From positions 36,379 through 100,378 of the forward strand of contig NZ_CP050192.1 in the NCBI RefSeq assembly GCF_011694515.1: DNA of 64,000 bases, in the 5' to 3' direction. The position numbers were made by a program, and so were the translations under genes. A model generated the notes under the pieces. It was not told where the DNA came from, did no database searches, and was given only the letters and a program-made list of their open reading frames with translations. Shown here piece after piece: positions 7,669 to 15,911 of this stretch (position 1 is the first letter of the stretch; each line of letters begins with the position of its first letter). The stretch is from Mycobacterium sp. DL592. Lineage in GTDB: Bacteria; Actinomycetota; Actinomycetes; Mycobacteriales; Mycobacteriaceae.

Positions 7669-8018
7669 CAGCCCCAGCCAAGCTCGTGAAGCCGGTCGTC
7701 GTCGATGCCGAAGTGGTGGGCGATCTCGTGGATCACCGTGATCGCCACCTCCTCGACGACGTCGGCTTCGGTGTCGCAGATCTCCAGCAGGCTGTCGCGA
7801 TAGATGGTGATGGTGTCGGGCAGGGCGCCGGCATAGGTCGAGTCCCGCTCGGTCAGCGCGATGCCCTCGTAGAGCCCGAGCAGATCGGGCTCCTCAGGAT
7901 GGCGTCCATCGACGAGCACCACCACGTTGTCGATGGCTGCGGCCAGTTCGGGCGGGATCAGGTCCAGCGCGTCGGAAACCAGTTCCTCGAACCGCTGCGG
8001 GCTCATCTCTGCGGGCAC
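7668..8018 (-). CDS. Metallopeptidase family protein (Rv3836-like zincin)
   Basis: A 116-residue protein of the minimal zincin (DUF1025) family, with HEIAHHFGIDD near the C-terminus giving the HExxH zinc site and a following Asp. This is a minimal metallopeptidase fold whose physiological substrate is unknown. The GTG at 8018 is preferred because it overlaps the stop of the upstream gene (TAGTG). An internal ATG at 8006 (MSPQRFEELV) is the alternative and would remove four residues. Pairing with the septum-formation-domain gene is the same as Rv3836-Rv3835. Confidence 0.9.
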   Translation of the reverse strand: MPAEMSPQRFEELVSDALDLIPPELAAAIDNVVVLVDGRHPEEPDLLGLYEGIALTERDSTYAGALPDTITIYRDSLLEICDTEADVVEEVAITVIHEIAHHFGIDDDRLHELGWG

Positions 8019-9424
8019 TAAGCCGCCGGCGGGATGACGGGCTCGACCGGTCCCGGCGGCGCTCCGGCGGGGGCGCCCCCTTCCATCGGCGGTGCCTCGT
8101 TCTGCGGTCCGGGTGCCGGTCCGGGCTCGCCGTTGATGACGTTGCCCTGCGGCGGAGGAGCAGCTGGCGAAACCGGTGTCGCCGCCGAGGTGGGCGCCGG
8201 CGACTGACTGGTCGGCGCTGTGGACTGCTGCGGCAGGTGCTGGGTCGGCCCCTGCTGCTGGCTGCCCGTGGACTGGGAGCTGCCGGAGCTGCTGGAGCTG
8301 TCTGTCGTCGACGGTGAATAGGTGGTCGACGGCGAGTCGGGCAACAGCGGGATCGGCGGCATGTTCAACCGCTCCTCGGGAATGTCCGGCGGCGGGACCG
8401 GCGGCAACCCGTTGATCAGCAGCGGCCCCTTGGCCGGGTTGATCAGGGTGGCCCAGCCGCCGTTGCCCAAGGTTGCTCCAATGCTGCAGGACACCTGGTG
8501 GCTGCCCGCGGTCCAGCTCGGCAGGGAGATCGTGCTGTAGATGAGCGTCAGCGTGGTGGTCCGCAGTTGCAGCGGGGCCAGGTAGGCATCCGTCAGTCGG
8601 GTGCAGGCGTCCTTGATGAACGCGTCCTGGTCGGCGTCCGGCGGCAGTGCGCCGGGGAACTTCTCGGCCAGGTTCACCGTGCCGGTGACCTCCATGGCGT
8701 GCGGTGCTCCGCAGTCGACCGGAACGTCGGTCGGCTGGTTGGTCGACGGGTCGATGCCCAGGCAGGTGCCCGCGGCCCACACCTTGGACTGGTCGAGGTC
8801 GGCCACCTTGCCCTTGAATGCGATCTGCTGGTTGTCGGCGCCGGCCAGCTGCAGGCCGCACAGCATCCGGCGCTCGCCGGACTGCTTCCAGGCCTTGTCG
8901 CCGGACCACAGCATGCTGACGGTGAAGCGGCTGTTCGGGTCGTACTTGGCGCCGAGATAGCGCTCCACGGCCGGCTGGCACTGCTCGAGACTGATCTGCT
9001 GGATCCGCGCGGGCGATGGCGGTGCGGCATCGGGCCCGTATTCGGTGCCCGGGTAGGCCCGCATGTCGACGGACTCGGCGACCTCGAAGCGATGGTCGTC
9101 CTTGCAGTCGACGATGGTCGCCGCGTCGGGGTTCTTGTCCGGCCAGGTCAGGCAGCTACCGGCTTTGGCGTTGGCGAACGCCGCGGTGCCCTTGGAGCCG
9201 ACGAACGGGTCGCTGCCGACATATCCGGTCAGCCGGTTGCTCATGCTGACCGGCAGGGCGGTAAGCACGCCGGCGATCAACAGGCCGCCGAGGGCAGTCA
9301 GCAGCAGCGCACGCCGGGTCGAGGTGGCTTGCAGGGTGCCGAGAAACGTCCGCCGCGACGGGGCCGCTTCGGCCTCCGTCGTGGGTGTGTCCGCACGCTC
9401 GGTCAACTGCAACATCGCGTCCAT
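8018..9424 (-). CDS. Membrane-anchored septum-formation-domain protein (Rv3835-like)
   Basis: A 468-residue protein with a cytoplasmic N-terminus, one transmembrane helix (about 38-58), an extracytoplasmic region with two related halves rich in paired Cys (about 90-310; GSCLTWP and GTCLGID begin similar blocks) and a long low-complexity Ser/Thr/Gln/Pro tail (about 330-468). The two-block region resembles the septum-formation domain of actinobacteria, and the gene corresponds to Rv3835. The tail probably spans the cell wall. The start ATG at 9424 faces the serS promoter in a 130-bp divergent region. Four codons in there is a second ATG. Confidence 0.85.
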   Translation of the reverse strand: MDAMLQLTERADTPTTEAEAAPSRRTFLGTLQATSTRRALLLTALGGLLIAGVLTALPVSMSNRLTGYVGSDPFVGSKGTAAFANAKAGSCLTWPDKNPDAATIVDCKDDHRFEVAESVDMRAYPGTEYGPDAAPPSPARIQQISLEQCQPAVERYLGAKYDPNSRFTVSMLWSGDKAWKQSGERRMLCGLQLAGADNQQIAFKGKVADLDQSKVWAAGTCLGIDPSTNQPTDVPVDCGAPHAMEVTGTVNLAEKFPGALPPDADQDAFIKDACTRLTDAYLAPLQLRTTTLTLIYSTISLPSWTAGSHQVSCSIGATLGNGGWATLINPAKGPLLINGLPPVPPPDIPEERLNMPPIPLLPDSPSTTYSPSTTDSSSSSGSSQSTGSQQQGPTQHLPQQSTAPTSQSPAPTSAATPVSPAAPPPQGNVINGEPGPAPGPQNEAPPMEGGAPAGAPPGPVEPVIPPAA

Positions 9425-9541
9425 TGTGTCAGGCGCGCCGAGCGATGTGACAAGTGATACAGAAGTAATGTTATGGGGTTGTGCTGTGCCAACGGGCCGT
9501 CATCTGCCGGAGGGGCTGACGCGCGGCCCCACAGACAAAAG

Positions 9542-9547
9542 TAGGGT
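9542..9547 (+). promoter_or_regulatory. Putative -10 box for serS
   Basis: TAGGGT begins 13 nt before the GTG at 9555, so the leader would be about one nucleotide. It is the same hexamer as at pheA. Confidence 0.45.
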
Positions 9548-9554
9548 TCAGGTC

Positions 9555-10808
9555 GTGATCGACCTGAAACTGCTGCGCGACGACCCCGATGCGGTACGGC
9601 GGTCCCAGCTCAGCCGTGGCGAGGACCCGGGTCTCGTCGACGCTCTGCTGGACGCCGACACAGCACGCCGCGCTGCGATCTCCGCCGCCGACAACTTGCG
9701 AGCCGAGCAGAAAGCCGCCAGCAAGAAGGTCGGCAGCGCCTCGCCCGAAGACCGGCCCGCCCTCCTGGAGAGCGCCAAAGAGCTTGCCGCTGCGGTCAAG
9801 TCGGCCGAGGCCGAGCAGGCCCAGGCCGAAGCGGCGTTCTCCGCTGCGCACCTGGCGATCGGCAACGTCATCATCGAGGGCGTCCCGGCCGGTGGTGAGG
9901 ACGACTTCGTCGTCCTCGACGTTGTCGGTGAGCCGCCGGTGATCGAGAACCCTAAGGACCACCTGGAACTGGGGGAGAACCTCGGGCTCATCGACATGGA
10001 GCGTGGCGCCAAGGTGTCGGGCTCCCGGTTCTACTTCCTGACCGGCCGCGGCGCGCTGCTGCAACTGGGCCTGCTGCAACTGGCGGTGCGGGTGGCAGGA
10101 GAAAACGGTTTCACGCTGATGATCCCGCCGGTACTGGTGCGCCCCGAGGTGATGGCAGGCACCGGTTTCCTGGGCGCCCACGCCGACGAGATCTACCACC
10201 TAGAGGATGACGACCTGTATCTGGTGGGCACCTCAGAGGTGCCGCTGGCCGGCTACCACGCCGACGAGATCCTGGACTTGTCCGGCGGCCCGTTGCGCTA
10301 CGCGGGCTGGTCGTCGTGCTTCCGCCGCGAAGCGGGCAGCTACGGCAAGGACACCCGGGGCATCATCCGGGTGCATCAGTTCGACAAGGTCGAGGGCTTC
10401 GTCTATTGCAGGCCAGAGGAGGCCGAGGCCGAGCATCAGCGGCTGCTGGGCTGGCAGCGGGAGATGCTGGCGCTCATCGACGTCCCCTACCGGGTGATCG
10501 ACGTCGCCGCCGGTGACCTGGGTTCCTCGGCGGCGCGCAAGTTCGACTGCGAAGCCTGGGTTCCCACTCAGCAGACCTACCGCGAGCTGACCTCGACGTC
10601 GAACTGCACGACGTTCCAGGCCCGACGCCTGGCGACCCGCTACCGCGACGAGAACGGCAAGCCGCAGATCGCCGCGACGCTCAACGGCACCCTGGGCACC
10701 ACCCGGTGGCTGGTCGCAATCCTGGAAAACCATCAGCAGCCAGATGGCAGCGTGCGGGTGCCCGCCGCCCTGGTGCCCTATGTGGGGACGGAGGTCCTGC
10801 AACCGTGA
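9555..10808 (+). CDS. serS: Seryl-tRNA synthetase
   Basis: A 417-residue class II aminoacyl-tRNA synthetase that charges tRNA-Ser in the cytoplasm. The N-terminal Ala/Lys/Glu-rich coiled-coil arm (about 30-100) contacts the tRNA. The catalytic core shows motif 2 ([15 protein letters not shown], about 255-270) and motif 3 ([17 protein letters not shown], about 377-393). The GTG at 9555 gives the expected N-terminus ([12 protein letters not shown]); the reading frame is open upstream but that stretch has no family match. The stop overlaps the DUF5718 gene start (GTGA). Confidence 0.98.
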   Translation: MIDLKLLRDDPDAVRRSQLSRGEDPGLVDALLDADTARRAAISAADNLRAEQKAASKKVGSASPEDRPALLESAKELAAAVKSAEAEQAQAEAAFSAAHLAIGNVIIEGVPAGGEDDFVVLDVVGEPPVIENPKDHLELGENLGLIDMERGAKVSGSRFYFLTGRGALLQLGLLQLAVRVAGENGFTLMIPPVLVRPEVMAGTGFLGAHADEIYHLEDDDLYLVGTSEVPLAGYHADEILDLSGGPLRYAGWSSCFRREAGSYGKDTRGIIRVHQFDKVEGFVYCRPEEAEAEHQRLLGWQREMLALIDVPYRVIDVAAGDLGSSAARKFDCEAWVPTQQTYRELTSTSNCTTFQARRLATRYRDENGKPQIAATLNGTLGTTRWLVAILENHQQPDGSVRVPAALVPYVGTEVLQP

Positions 10809-11620
10809 TCGAACTCGACCTCGACGAGTTGCGTGACTGGTTCGGCTTCGGTGTGGCGGGCAACTTCGCCGGTCACCTCGAACAGGCCGGTGAGGCAGTC
10901 GATTTCGCAAATGTCACCAGCGTGGGCGCCGCGCCGAAGGGAATCTTCCCTTGGTATGCACCGGGCTACGACAGCTTCCTAGGCGAGTTCCCGCTGTCGC
11001 ACGACGCGCTCATCGTTCCGCAGACCACCGAGGCGGACGGTCCGCTGAACCTGCAGATCGAGCCCGAGGTCGGTCTGGCGTGCGAGGTGGTCTGGCAGGG
11101 CGACACAGTGGTCACGTTGCGGCCCTTCGCGCTCGGCGCGTTCAACGACTGCTCGATCCGCCGGCCCAACGCGCCGAAGATCAGCTACAAGAAGAACTGG
11201 GGCCCGGCCTCCAAAGGTGTTGCGCACGAATTCTTCGACATCAGCGACCTGACTCCGGACGGGCCCACCGCGACACTGCGGCTGCTGTGCCACCTGCGCA
11301 CCGCAGACGGCGTGCACCACGAGTACGGCGTGGACAGCCCACTGCTGGGCTACTCCTACTACGGCGAGGTGCTGCTGGACTGGATCGTCGAGCGGCTGGC
11401 CAACCAGAAGGGTTCGCCTGAAACGCCTTTGGAGGATGTCGGCGCACTGATGGTCGCGTGCGGGCGGCCGGCGAACGTATTGATCGGCATCGGCGCCACC
11501 AAGTACACCAAGCTCGGCGAGACCACCTATCTCAAGACCGGTGACGAGGCCATCGTGCGGGTGTACGACACCGATAGCGATGCCGCATCCGAACTACGTC
11601 AGCTGGTCTGGGAGCCCTAG
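10805..11620 (+). CDS. DUF5718 family protein
   Basis: A 271-residue soluble protein beginning [25 protein letters not shown], which I recognise as the DUF5718 family. It has no transmembrane segment. A block around [12 protein letters not shown] and [19 protein letters not shown] looks like an enzyme core, faintly reminiscent of fumarylacetoacetate-hydrolase folds, but I cannot name a reaction. The GTG overlaps the serS stop, so it is translationally coupled. It converges with the next gene; the two stop codons share CTAG at 11617-11620. Confidence 0.85.
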   Translation: MIELDLDELRDWFGFGVAGNFAGHLEQAGEAVDFANVTSVGAAPKGIFPWYAPGYDSFLGEFPLSHDALIVPQTTEADGPLNLQIEPEVGLACEVVWQGDTVVTLRPFALGAFNDCSIRRPNAPKISYKKNWGPASKGVAHEFFDISDLTPDGPTATLRLLCHLRTADGVHHEYGVDSPLLGYSYYGEVLLDWIVERLANQKGSPETPLEDVGALMVACGRPANVLIGIGATKYTKLGETTYLKTGDEAIVRVYDTDSDAASELRQLVWEP

Positions 11621-11952
11621 CCCAGCACTTCGTCGAACACTGCGAGGAACTCCCGCGGCCTGACCGGAGTGAACGCCGGGGCGGGGTAGGCCCCCGGTAC
11701 GTCGAGGGTCACCAGCGTCGACTTCATCGGCCGGTACATGTCCAGCGGCAGCCAGCGCCGCAGGTCCGAACTGCCCCAGAGCCGGAACCGCTGCATCCAC
11801 ATCCCGAGCGGCTCGGCCTTGTAGCTCCGGATCGACTGCAGCGGAATGATTTTCGATGTTCCCGACGGGAAGTGGTAGCGCCGCAGAGTCAGGGCGTGGC
11901 GGTCCAGCTGAACCAGACCGTCGTCGTAGTACTGCTGCGGCGGGGCACTCAT
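11617..11952 (-). CDS. Small PH-like protein coupled to the MBL-Rieske gene
   Basis: A 111-residue soluble protein with alternating strands (LVQLDRHALTLRRYHFPSG, KIIPLQSIRSYKAE) and a C-terminal helix (REFLAVFDEVL), suggesting a small pleckstrin-homology-like barrel. The ATG at 11952 overlaps the upstream stop (ATGA); a GTG at 11964 is a weaker alternative. The tight coupling suggests it acts with the MBL-Rieske protein. No function is known to me. Confidence 0.75.
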   Translation of the reverse strand: MSAPPQQYYDDGLVQLDRHALTLRRYHFPSGTSKIIPLQSIRSYKAEPLGMWMQRFRLWGSSDLRRWLPLDMYRPMKSTLVTLDVPGAYPAPAFTPVRPREFLAVFDEVLG

Positions 11953-13499
11953 GTTCGTGAACACCGAATCTCGTGGCCCTTGGTCGTCAGGCATTTTCCG
12001 TTCTCCAGGTTCCATTGCCAGCCGTGCAGATTGCAGGTCAGCGTCGAGCCTTCGACGACGCCGAACTTCGACAGATCCGCCTTGAGGTGCGGGCAGCGAC
12101 GCTGAATGTTCCAGCCGTCCAACGTGATATCGGTGGTGTCGTCGTGTGTTTCGGCGAACCAGCCGTCGGCGTAGGCGATGCGTTCGTCGGTCAGGCACTT
12201 GAAGAAGGTGTACAGGTACTCGTTGTACCCGCCGACCCGCCACGCCCGGAACCGCGTCGACAAGAAGATGGTGTTGACCCAGTCGGGTTCGTTGTCCCGC
12301 AACACCGTGCGGACCAACTCCGGGGCTATCCCGAAGCCGTAGCGAAACTTCTCATCCGCGATGGGTTCGCGCACAGCGCGTTTCGGGAAGTCCAGCACCA
12401 CGGTCTCGGCGCCGATGCGCAGTTCCACCGGGTAGCCGATGCCGTCACAGATCTGGTCGCTCTGCAGCATGATCGGCTCGAACAGTGCCCGCAGCGGCTC
12501 GAGGAACGGTTCCCCGGTGGCAGGCGCCCAGCCGGCCTTCTCGGCGGCCAGCACCGGCGCCATCCGCTCGGCGTAGGCGGCGATATAGTCGGCCTTGCCG
12601 GTGGTGAAGATCGCCTCGACCTCGTCGGTTGGCAACGGGTGGGTCAGTGAATTCAGTTGGGAGCCAGTAAATTCGGCGACCGAGCCGGGGATCATCAGCA
12701 GGCCGCCGTTGTGCCCGTGCTGGCGCATCTGGTCGAGGAAGACCATCTCGTCGGGGAAGATGTTCGACGGATCGCCGTGGTCGTCATTGAGATCGCGCAG
12801 TTCGGGATCCAGGAAACACGGCGGCCCGGCCGACGGAATCACCCACGTCGCGCCCGTATCGGCGATGTACTGCCGGCAGCGGTCCATCCCGCGCTGGCGC
12901 TTCTGGCTGCCGAAGGATGCCTTGGCACGCTCGGGCATGTCGTAGACCATCGGGTACCAGATCGCCCCGGAGTACTGCAGCATGTGCACGTCGATGTGGC
13001 CGAACTCCTCGGCCAGGACGTCGACGGCCAGCGGGCGCGAGTCGTTCATGTTGAACACCGTGGTGGTGCCGTCGGAGACGATGAGCCCCGAGTCGCCGAT
13101 CGGCCCGTCCGCCGGCGCCCGCAGCGCGATGATCATCACGTCGAGGTCGCCCTTGGGCCCGCTGACCCGATGCTTGACACCATTGGTGGTCTCGTAGAAC
13201 CGGTGGAATCCCAGCTTCTCGAACTCGCGCCTGAGGTCCGGGACGGGGAAGTCCGGCAGCAGCACCACCGCGTCCTTGTTCACGTGTTCGGCGAGCAGTT
13301 TGGGATCGAAGTGGTCCTTGTGCAGGTGCGATACGTAGAGGTAGTCGCAGTCGCCGATGGCCGCCCAGTCCAGGCCGCTGTTGTCCGGGAAGACGAACCA
13401 CGAGCCGAAGTAGGCGGGGTTCAGCCAGGGGTCGCACAGGATGCTTCCCGCCGGGGTGTCGATCCGAAAGCCGGCGTGGCCGATGCATGTGACCTGCAC
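11949..13499 (-). CDS. Metallo-beta-lactamase fold / Rieske [2Fe-2S] fusion protein (Rv3818-like)
   Basis: A 516-residue two-domain protein. The N-terminal half is a metallo-beta-lactamase-like hydrolase with the metal motif VSHLHKDHFD (HxHxDH) at about residues 56-65. The C-terminal end is a Rieske ferredoxin-like domain with CPH and CNLH at about 465-490, the two-Cys/two-His cluster set. The GTG at 13499 is chosen because GGAGAGG lies 6-7 nt upstream and the resulting length equals Rv3818. A longer frame to 13526 is open but lacks a ribosome-binding site. Redox hydrolase or oxygenase-like chemistry is possible; the substrate is unknown. Confidence 0.88.
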   Translation of the reverse strand: MQVTCIGHAGFRIDTPAGSILCDPWLNPAYFGSWFVFPDNSGLDWAAIGDCDYLYVSHLHKDHFDPKLLAEHVNKDAVVLLPDFPVPDLRREFEKLGFHRFYETTNGVKHRVSGPKGDLDVMIIALRAPADGPIGDSGLIVSDGTTTVFNMNDSRPLAVDVLAEEFGHIDVHMLQYSGAIWYPMVYDMPERAKASFGSQKRQRGMDRCRQYIADTGATWVIPSAGPPCFLDPELRDLNDDHGDPSNIFPDEMVFLDQMRQHGHNGGLLMIPGSVAEFTGSQLNSLTHPLPTDEVEAIFTTGKADYIAAYAERMAPVLAAEKAGWAPATGEPFLEPLRALFEPIMLQSDQICDGIGYPVELRIGAETVVLDFPKRAVREPIADEKFRYGFGIAPELVRTVLRDNEPDWVNTIFLSTRFRAWRVGGYNEYLYTFFKCLTDERIAYADGWFAETHDDTTDITLDGWNIQRRCPHLKADLSKFGVVEGSTLTCNLHGWQWNLENGKCLTTKGHEIRCSRT

Positions 13500-13560
13500 G
13501 TATTCCCTCTCCAGTGGTCGTGGCACCCGACACGAGCTTAGCCCCAGAGTCCGCTACGGC

Positions 13561-13566
13561 TAGGCT
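13561..13566 (+). promoter_or_regulatory. Putative -10 box, leaderless acyltransferase gene
   Basis: TAGGCT begins 12 nt before the GTG at 13573 in the 73-bp divergent region. No ribosome-binding site is seen, so the message is probably leaderless. Confidence 0.55.
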
Positions 13567-13572
13567 TGCGCT

Positions 13573-14346
13573 GTGGAGCCGGTGTACGGGACAGTCATCC
13601 AGCTTGCCCGCCTGGTCTGGCGCGCGCAGGGACTGAAGTTCACCGTGACCGGCGTGGAAAACCTGCCCGTCACCGGCGGTGCCGTCGTCGCGATAAACCA
13701 CACCGGCTATTTCGACTTCACCTTCGCCGGATTGCCCGCCTATCTGCAGCACCGCGGCCGCAAGGTCCGCTTCATGGCCAAGCAGGAGGTCTTTGATCAC
13801 AAGATCACCGGGCCGATCATGCGCAGCCTTCGCCACATCCCCGTCGACCGGGACAGCGGCGCCGCCTCGTTCGACGCGGCCTGCCTGGCGCTGAAGGCCG
13901 GCGAGCTGGTCGGCGTCTATCCCGAGGCGACGATCAGCCGCAGTTTCGAACTCAAGGAGTTCAAGTCCGGCGCCGCGCGGATGGCGATCGCCGCCGACGT
14001 GCCGATCATCCCGCACATCGTGTGGGGTGCCCAGCGCATCTGGACCAAGGACCATCCGAAGAAGATGTGGCGGCCCAAGGTGCCGATCGCGATCGCCGTC
14101 GGCGAGCCGATTCTGCCGACCCTGCCGCCCACCGAGCTGACCGCGCTGCTGCGCTCGCGCATGCAGCACCTGCTCGAACACGTTCAGGATGCCTACGGCC
14201 CCTATCCGCCAGGCGAATTCTGGGTGCCGCACAAGCTGGGTGGGGGAGCGCCGACGCCGGCGCAGGCGGCCGAGCTGGAAGCCGCCGAGGCCGCGGAGAA
14301 GGCGGCCCGCAGGGCGCAGCGCGACGGGACAGGACCGCCGGGATAA
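13573..14346 (+). CDS. Lysophospholipid acyltransferase family protein, copy 1
   Basis: A 257-residue PlsC-type acyltransferase that would transfer acyl groups to a glycerol-phosphate or glycolipid acceptor at the inner membrane face. The catalytic HX4D motif is NHTGYFD (about residues 41-47), followed by VRFMAKQEVF, IPVDRD and VYPEATIS, the counterpart of the FPEGT motif. The C-terminal tail (about 225-257) is Ala/Glu/Arg-rich and low in complexity. It begins a three-gene run with a close paralogue (6-nt gap) and a HAD phosphatase, corresponding to the Rv3816c-Rv3813c region. Confidence 0.92.
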   Translation: MEPVYGTVIQLARLVWRAQGLKFTVTGVENLPVTGGAVVAINHTGYFDFTFAGLPAYLQHRGRKVRFMAKQEVFDHKITGPIMRSLRHIPVDRDSGAASFDAACLALKAGELVGVYPEATISRSFELKEFKSGAARMAIAADVPIIPHIVWGAQRIWTKDHPKKMWRPKVPIAIAVGEPILPTLPPTELTALLRSRMQHLLEHVQDAYGPYPPGEFWVPHKLGGGAPTPAQAAELEAAEAAEKAARRAQRDGTGPPG

Positions 14347-14352
14347 GCGGCT

Positions 14353-15099
14353 ATGGAACCCGTCTTCCGCACTCTGGAGATTGCCGCCTCGATCGCGGTC
14401 AGGGCAGCCGGGACCAAGATCACCTACGAAGGCTTGGAGCACATCCCGTTGCGTGGTGGGGCGGTCATCGCGATCAACCACACCAGCTACGTCGACTTCC
14501 TTCCGGCCGCGCTGGGCACCAGGCCGCGCAAGCGCCGGATCCGGTTCATGATCAAGGCCGAGATGCAGGAGGTCCGCGTCGTCGACTATCTGATCGGCAG
14601 GACCGGCGCCGTCCCGGTCAACCGGCGGGCCGGCGGAGAGGCCTACGCGCAGGCGGTTCGCGAGCTCCGGTCCGGTGAACTCGTCGGCGTCTACCCCGAG
14701 GCGACGATCAGCCGCGCCTTCGAGTTGAAGGACTTCAAGAACGGAGCGGCACGCATGGCGCTTGAGGCGCACGTCCCGATCATTCCCTGCATCGTGTGGG
14801 GCGCGCAGCGGGTTTGGACGAAGGACCATCCAAAGCAGTTGGGCCGCAAAAAGATTCCCTTCGCCGTTCGGTATGGCGAACCGTTGCCGCCCGCCGGGAC
14901 GGCACCTCAGCTCGATGCCGTGCTTCGCGACCGGATGACGACTATGCTGCGCGAGGTGCAGTTGGTCTACCCGCATCCGGCCGGCGCATGGTGGGTGCCG
15001 CAGAGGCTGGGCGGCAGTGCGCCCACCCTCGAGGAGGCCCGCAAGCTCGACCAAGCCGAACTCGCCGAGCGGACGCGCCGAGCCTCGGAGCGCCGGTGA
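14353..15099 (+). CDS. Lysophospholipid acyltransferase family protein, copy 2
   Basis: A 248-residue tandem paralogue of the preceding gene, with the same motifs in the same order: NHTSYVD (HX4D), IRFMIKAEM, VPVNRR, VYPEATISRAFELKDFK and PCIVWGAQRVWTKDHPK. The last two blocks are almost identical to copy 1 (HIVWGAQRIWTKDHPK), so the pair arose by duplication. The ATG follows the copy 1 stop by 6 nt. The stop overlaps the HAD gene start (TGATG). M. tuberculosis has three such genes here (Rv3814c-Rv3816c); only two are present. Confidence 0.92.
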   Translation: MEPVFRTLEIAASIAVRAAGTKITYEGLEHIPLRGGAVIAINHTSYVDFLPAALGTRPRKRRIRFMIKAEMQEVRVVDYLIGRTGAVPVNRRAGGEAYAQAVRELRSGELVGVYPEATISRAFELKDFKNGAARMALEAHVPIIPCIVWGAQRVWTKDHPKQLGRKKIPFAVRYGEPLPPAGTAPQLDAVLRDRMTTMLREVQLVYPHPAGAWWVPQRLGGSAPTLEEARKLDQAELAERTRRASERR

Positions 15100-15911
15100 T
15101 GTTGCCCGCCCTGATCGCCACCGATGTGGACGGCACGCTGCTCGACGACGAGGAGCGGGTCACCGACCGCACCCGCGAGGTCATCCGGGCCGCGGTGGAA
15201 TCCGGTGCGCACTTCGTCCTGGCGACGGGGCGCCCGCCGCGCTGGATCCCGCCGATCGTGGAGGCCCTGGGGTTCGCGCCGATGGCGGTGTGCGCCAACG
15301 GTGCGGTGCTCTATGACCCCGAGCAGGACCGGGTCATCTCCGCGCGCACATTGTCGGTCGACCTGCTCGGCGAGCTCGCCGAGATCGCGACCCGCGTCAT
15401 CCCCGGTGTGGGGCTCGCAGTCGAGCGGGTGGGCCGCAGTGCGCACGACTCGGCGACACCACAGTTCGTCAGTTCCCCCGGTTACGAACATGCCTGGCTC
15501 AATCCGGACAACACCGAGGTGTCCTTCGAGGACCTGCTGAGCGCCCCGGCGGTCAAACTGTTGATCCGCAAGGCCGGGGCGCGCAGCTCCGATATGGCCG
15601 AGGTGTTGCTCAAACACATTGGTATTCAGGGTGATATCACCTACTCGACGAACAATGGCCTCATCGAGGTCAATCCGATCGGGACGAGCAAGGCCACCGG
15701 GGTCGAAGAGGTGGCCAGGCCGCTGGAGATCACCGCCGAGGACGTGGTGGCGTTCGGTGACATGCCCAACGATGTGCCGATGCTGCGCTGGGCGGGTCTC
15801 GGTGTGGCGATGGGCAATGCTCACCCGGAGGCGATCGCGGCCGCCAACGAGGTCACCGCACCCAACACCGACGACGGGCTGGCGCGGGTCCTCGAGCGCT
15901 GGTGGCTCTAG
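15099..15911 (+). CDS. Cof-type HAD hydrolase (Rv3813c-like)
   Basis: A 270-residue haloacid-dehalogenase phosphatase. Motif I is TDVDGTLLDD (residues 8-17, nucleophile Asp and general-acid Asp), motif II is LATGRPPRW, motif III includes the Lys of GTSKATGV, and motif IV is FGDMPNDVPML. The large insert (about 80-185) is the Cof-type cap. It probably dephosphorylates a sugar phosphate or small metabolite. Start ATG at 15099 overlaps the preceding stop; the adjacent GTG at 15096 is an alternative. It converges with the amidase gene, sharing the CTAG at 15908-15911. Confidence 0.92.
   Translation: MLPALIATDVDGTLLDDEERVTDRTREVIRAAVESGAHFVLATGRPPRWIPPIVEALGFAPMAVCANGAVLYDPEQDRVISARTLSVDLLGELAEIATRVIPGVGLAVERVGRSAHDSATPQFVSSPGYEHAWLNPDNTEVSFEDLLSAPAVKLLIRKAGARSSDMAEVLLKHIGIQGDITYSTNNGLIEVNPIGTSKATGVEEVARPLEITAEDVVAFGDMPNDVPMLRWAGLGVAMGNAHPEAIAAANEVTAPNTDDGLARVLERWWL

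Noticed and set aside
12784..15054. Long minus-strand open frame opposite the acyltransferase genes
   Set aside because: Arg/Gly/His-rich translation with no domain; it is the shadow of two well-supported plus-strand genes and crosses the MBL-Rieske gene in another frame.
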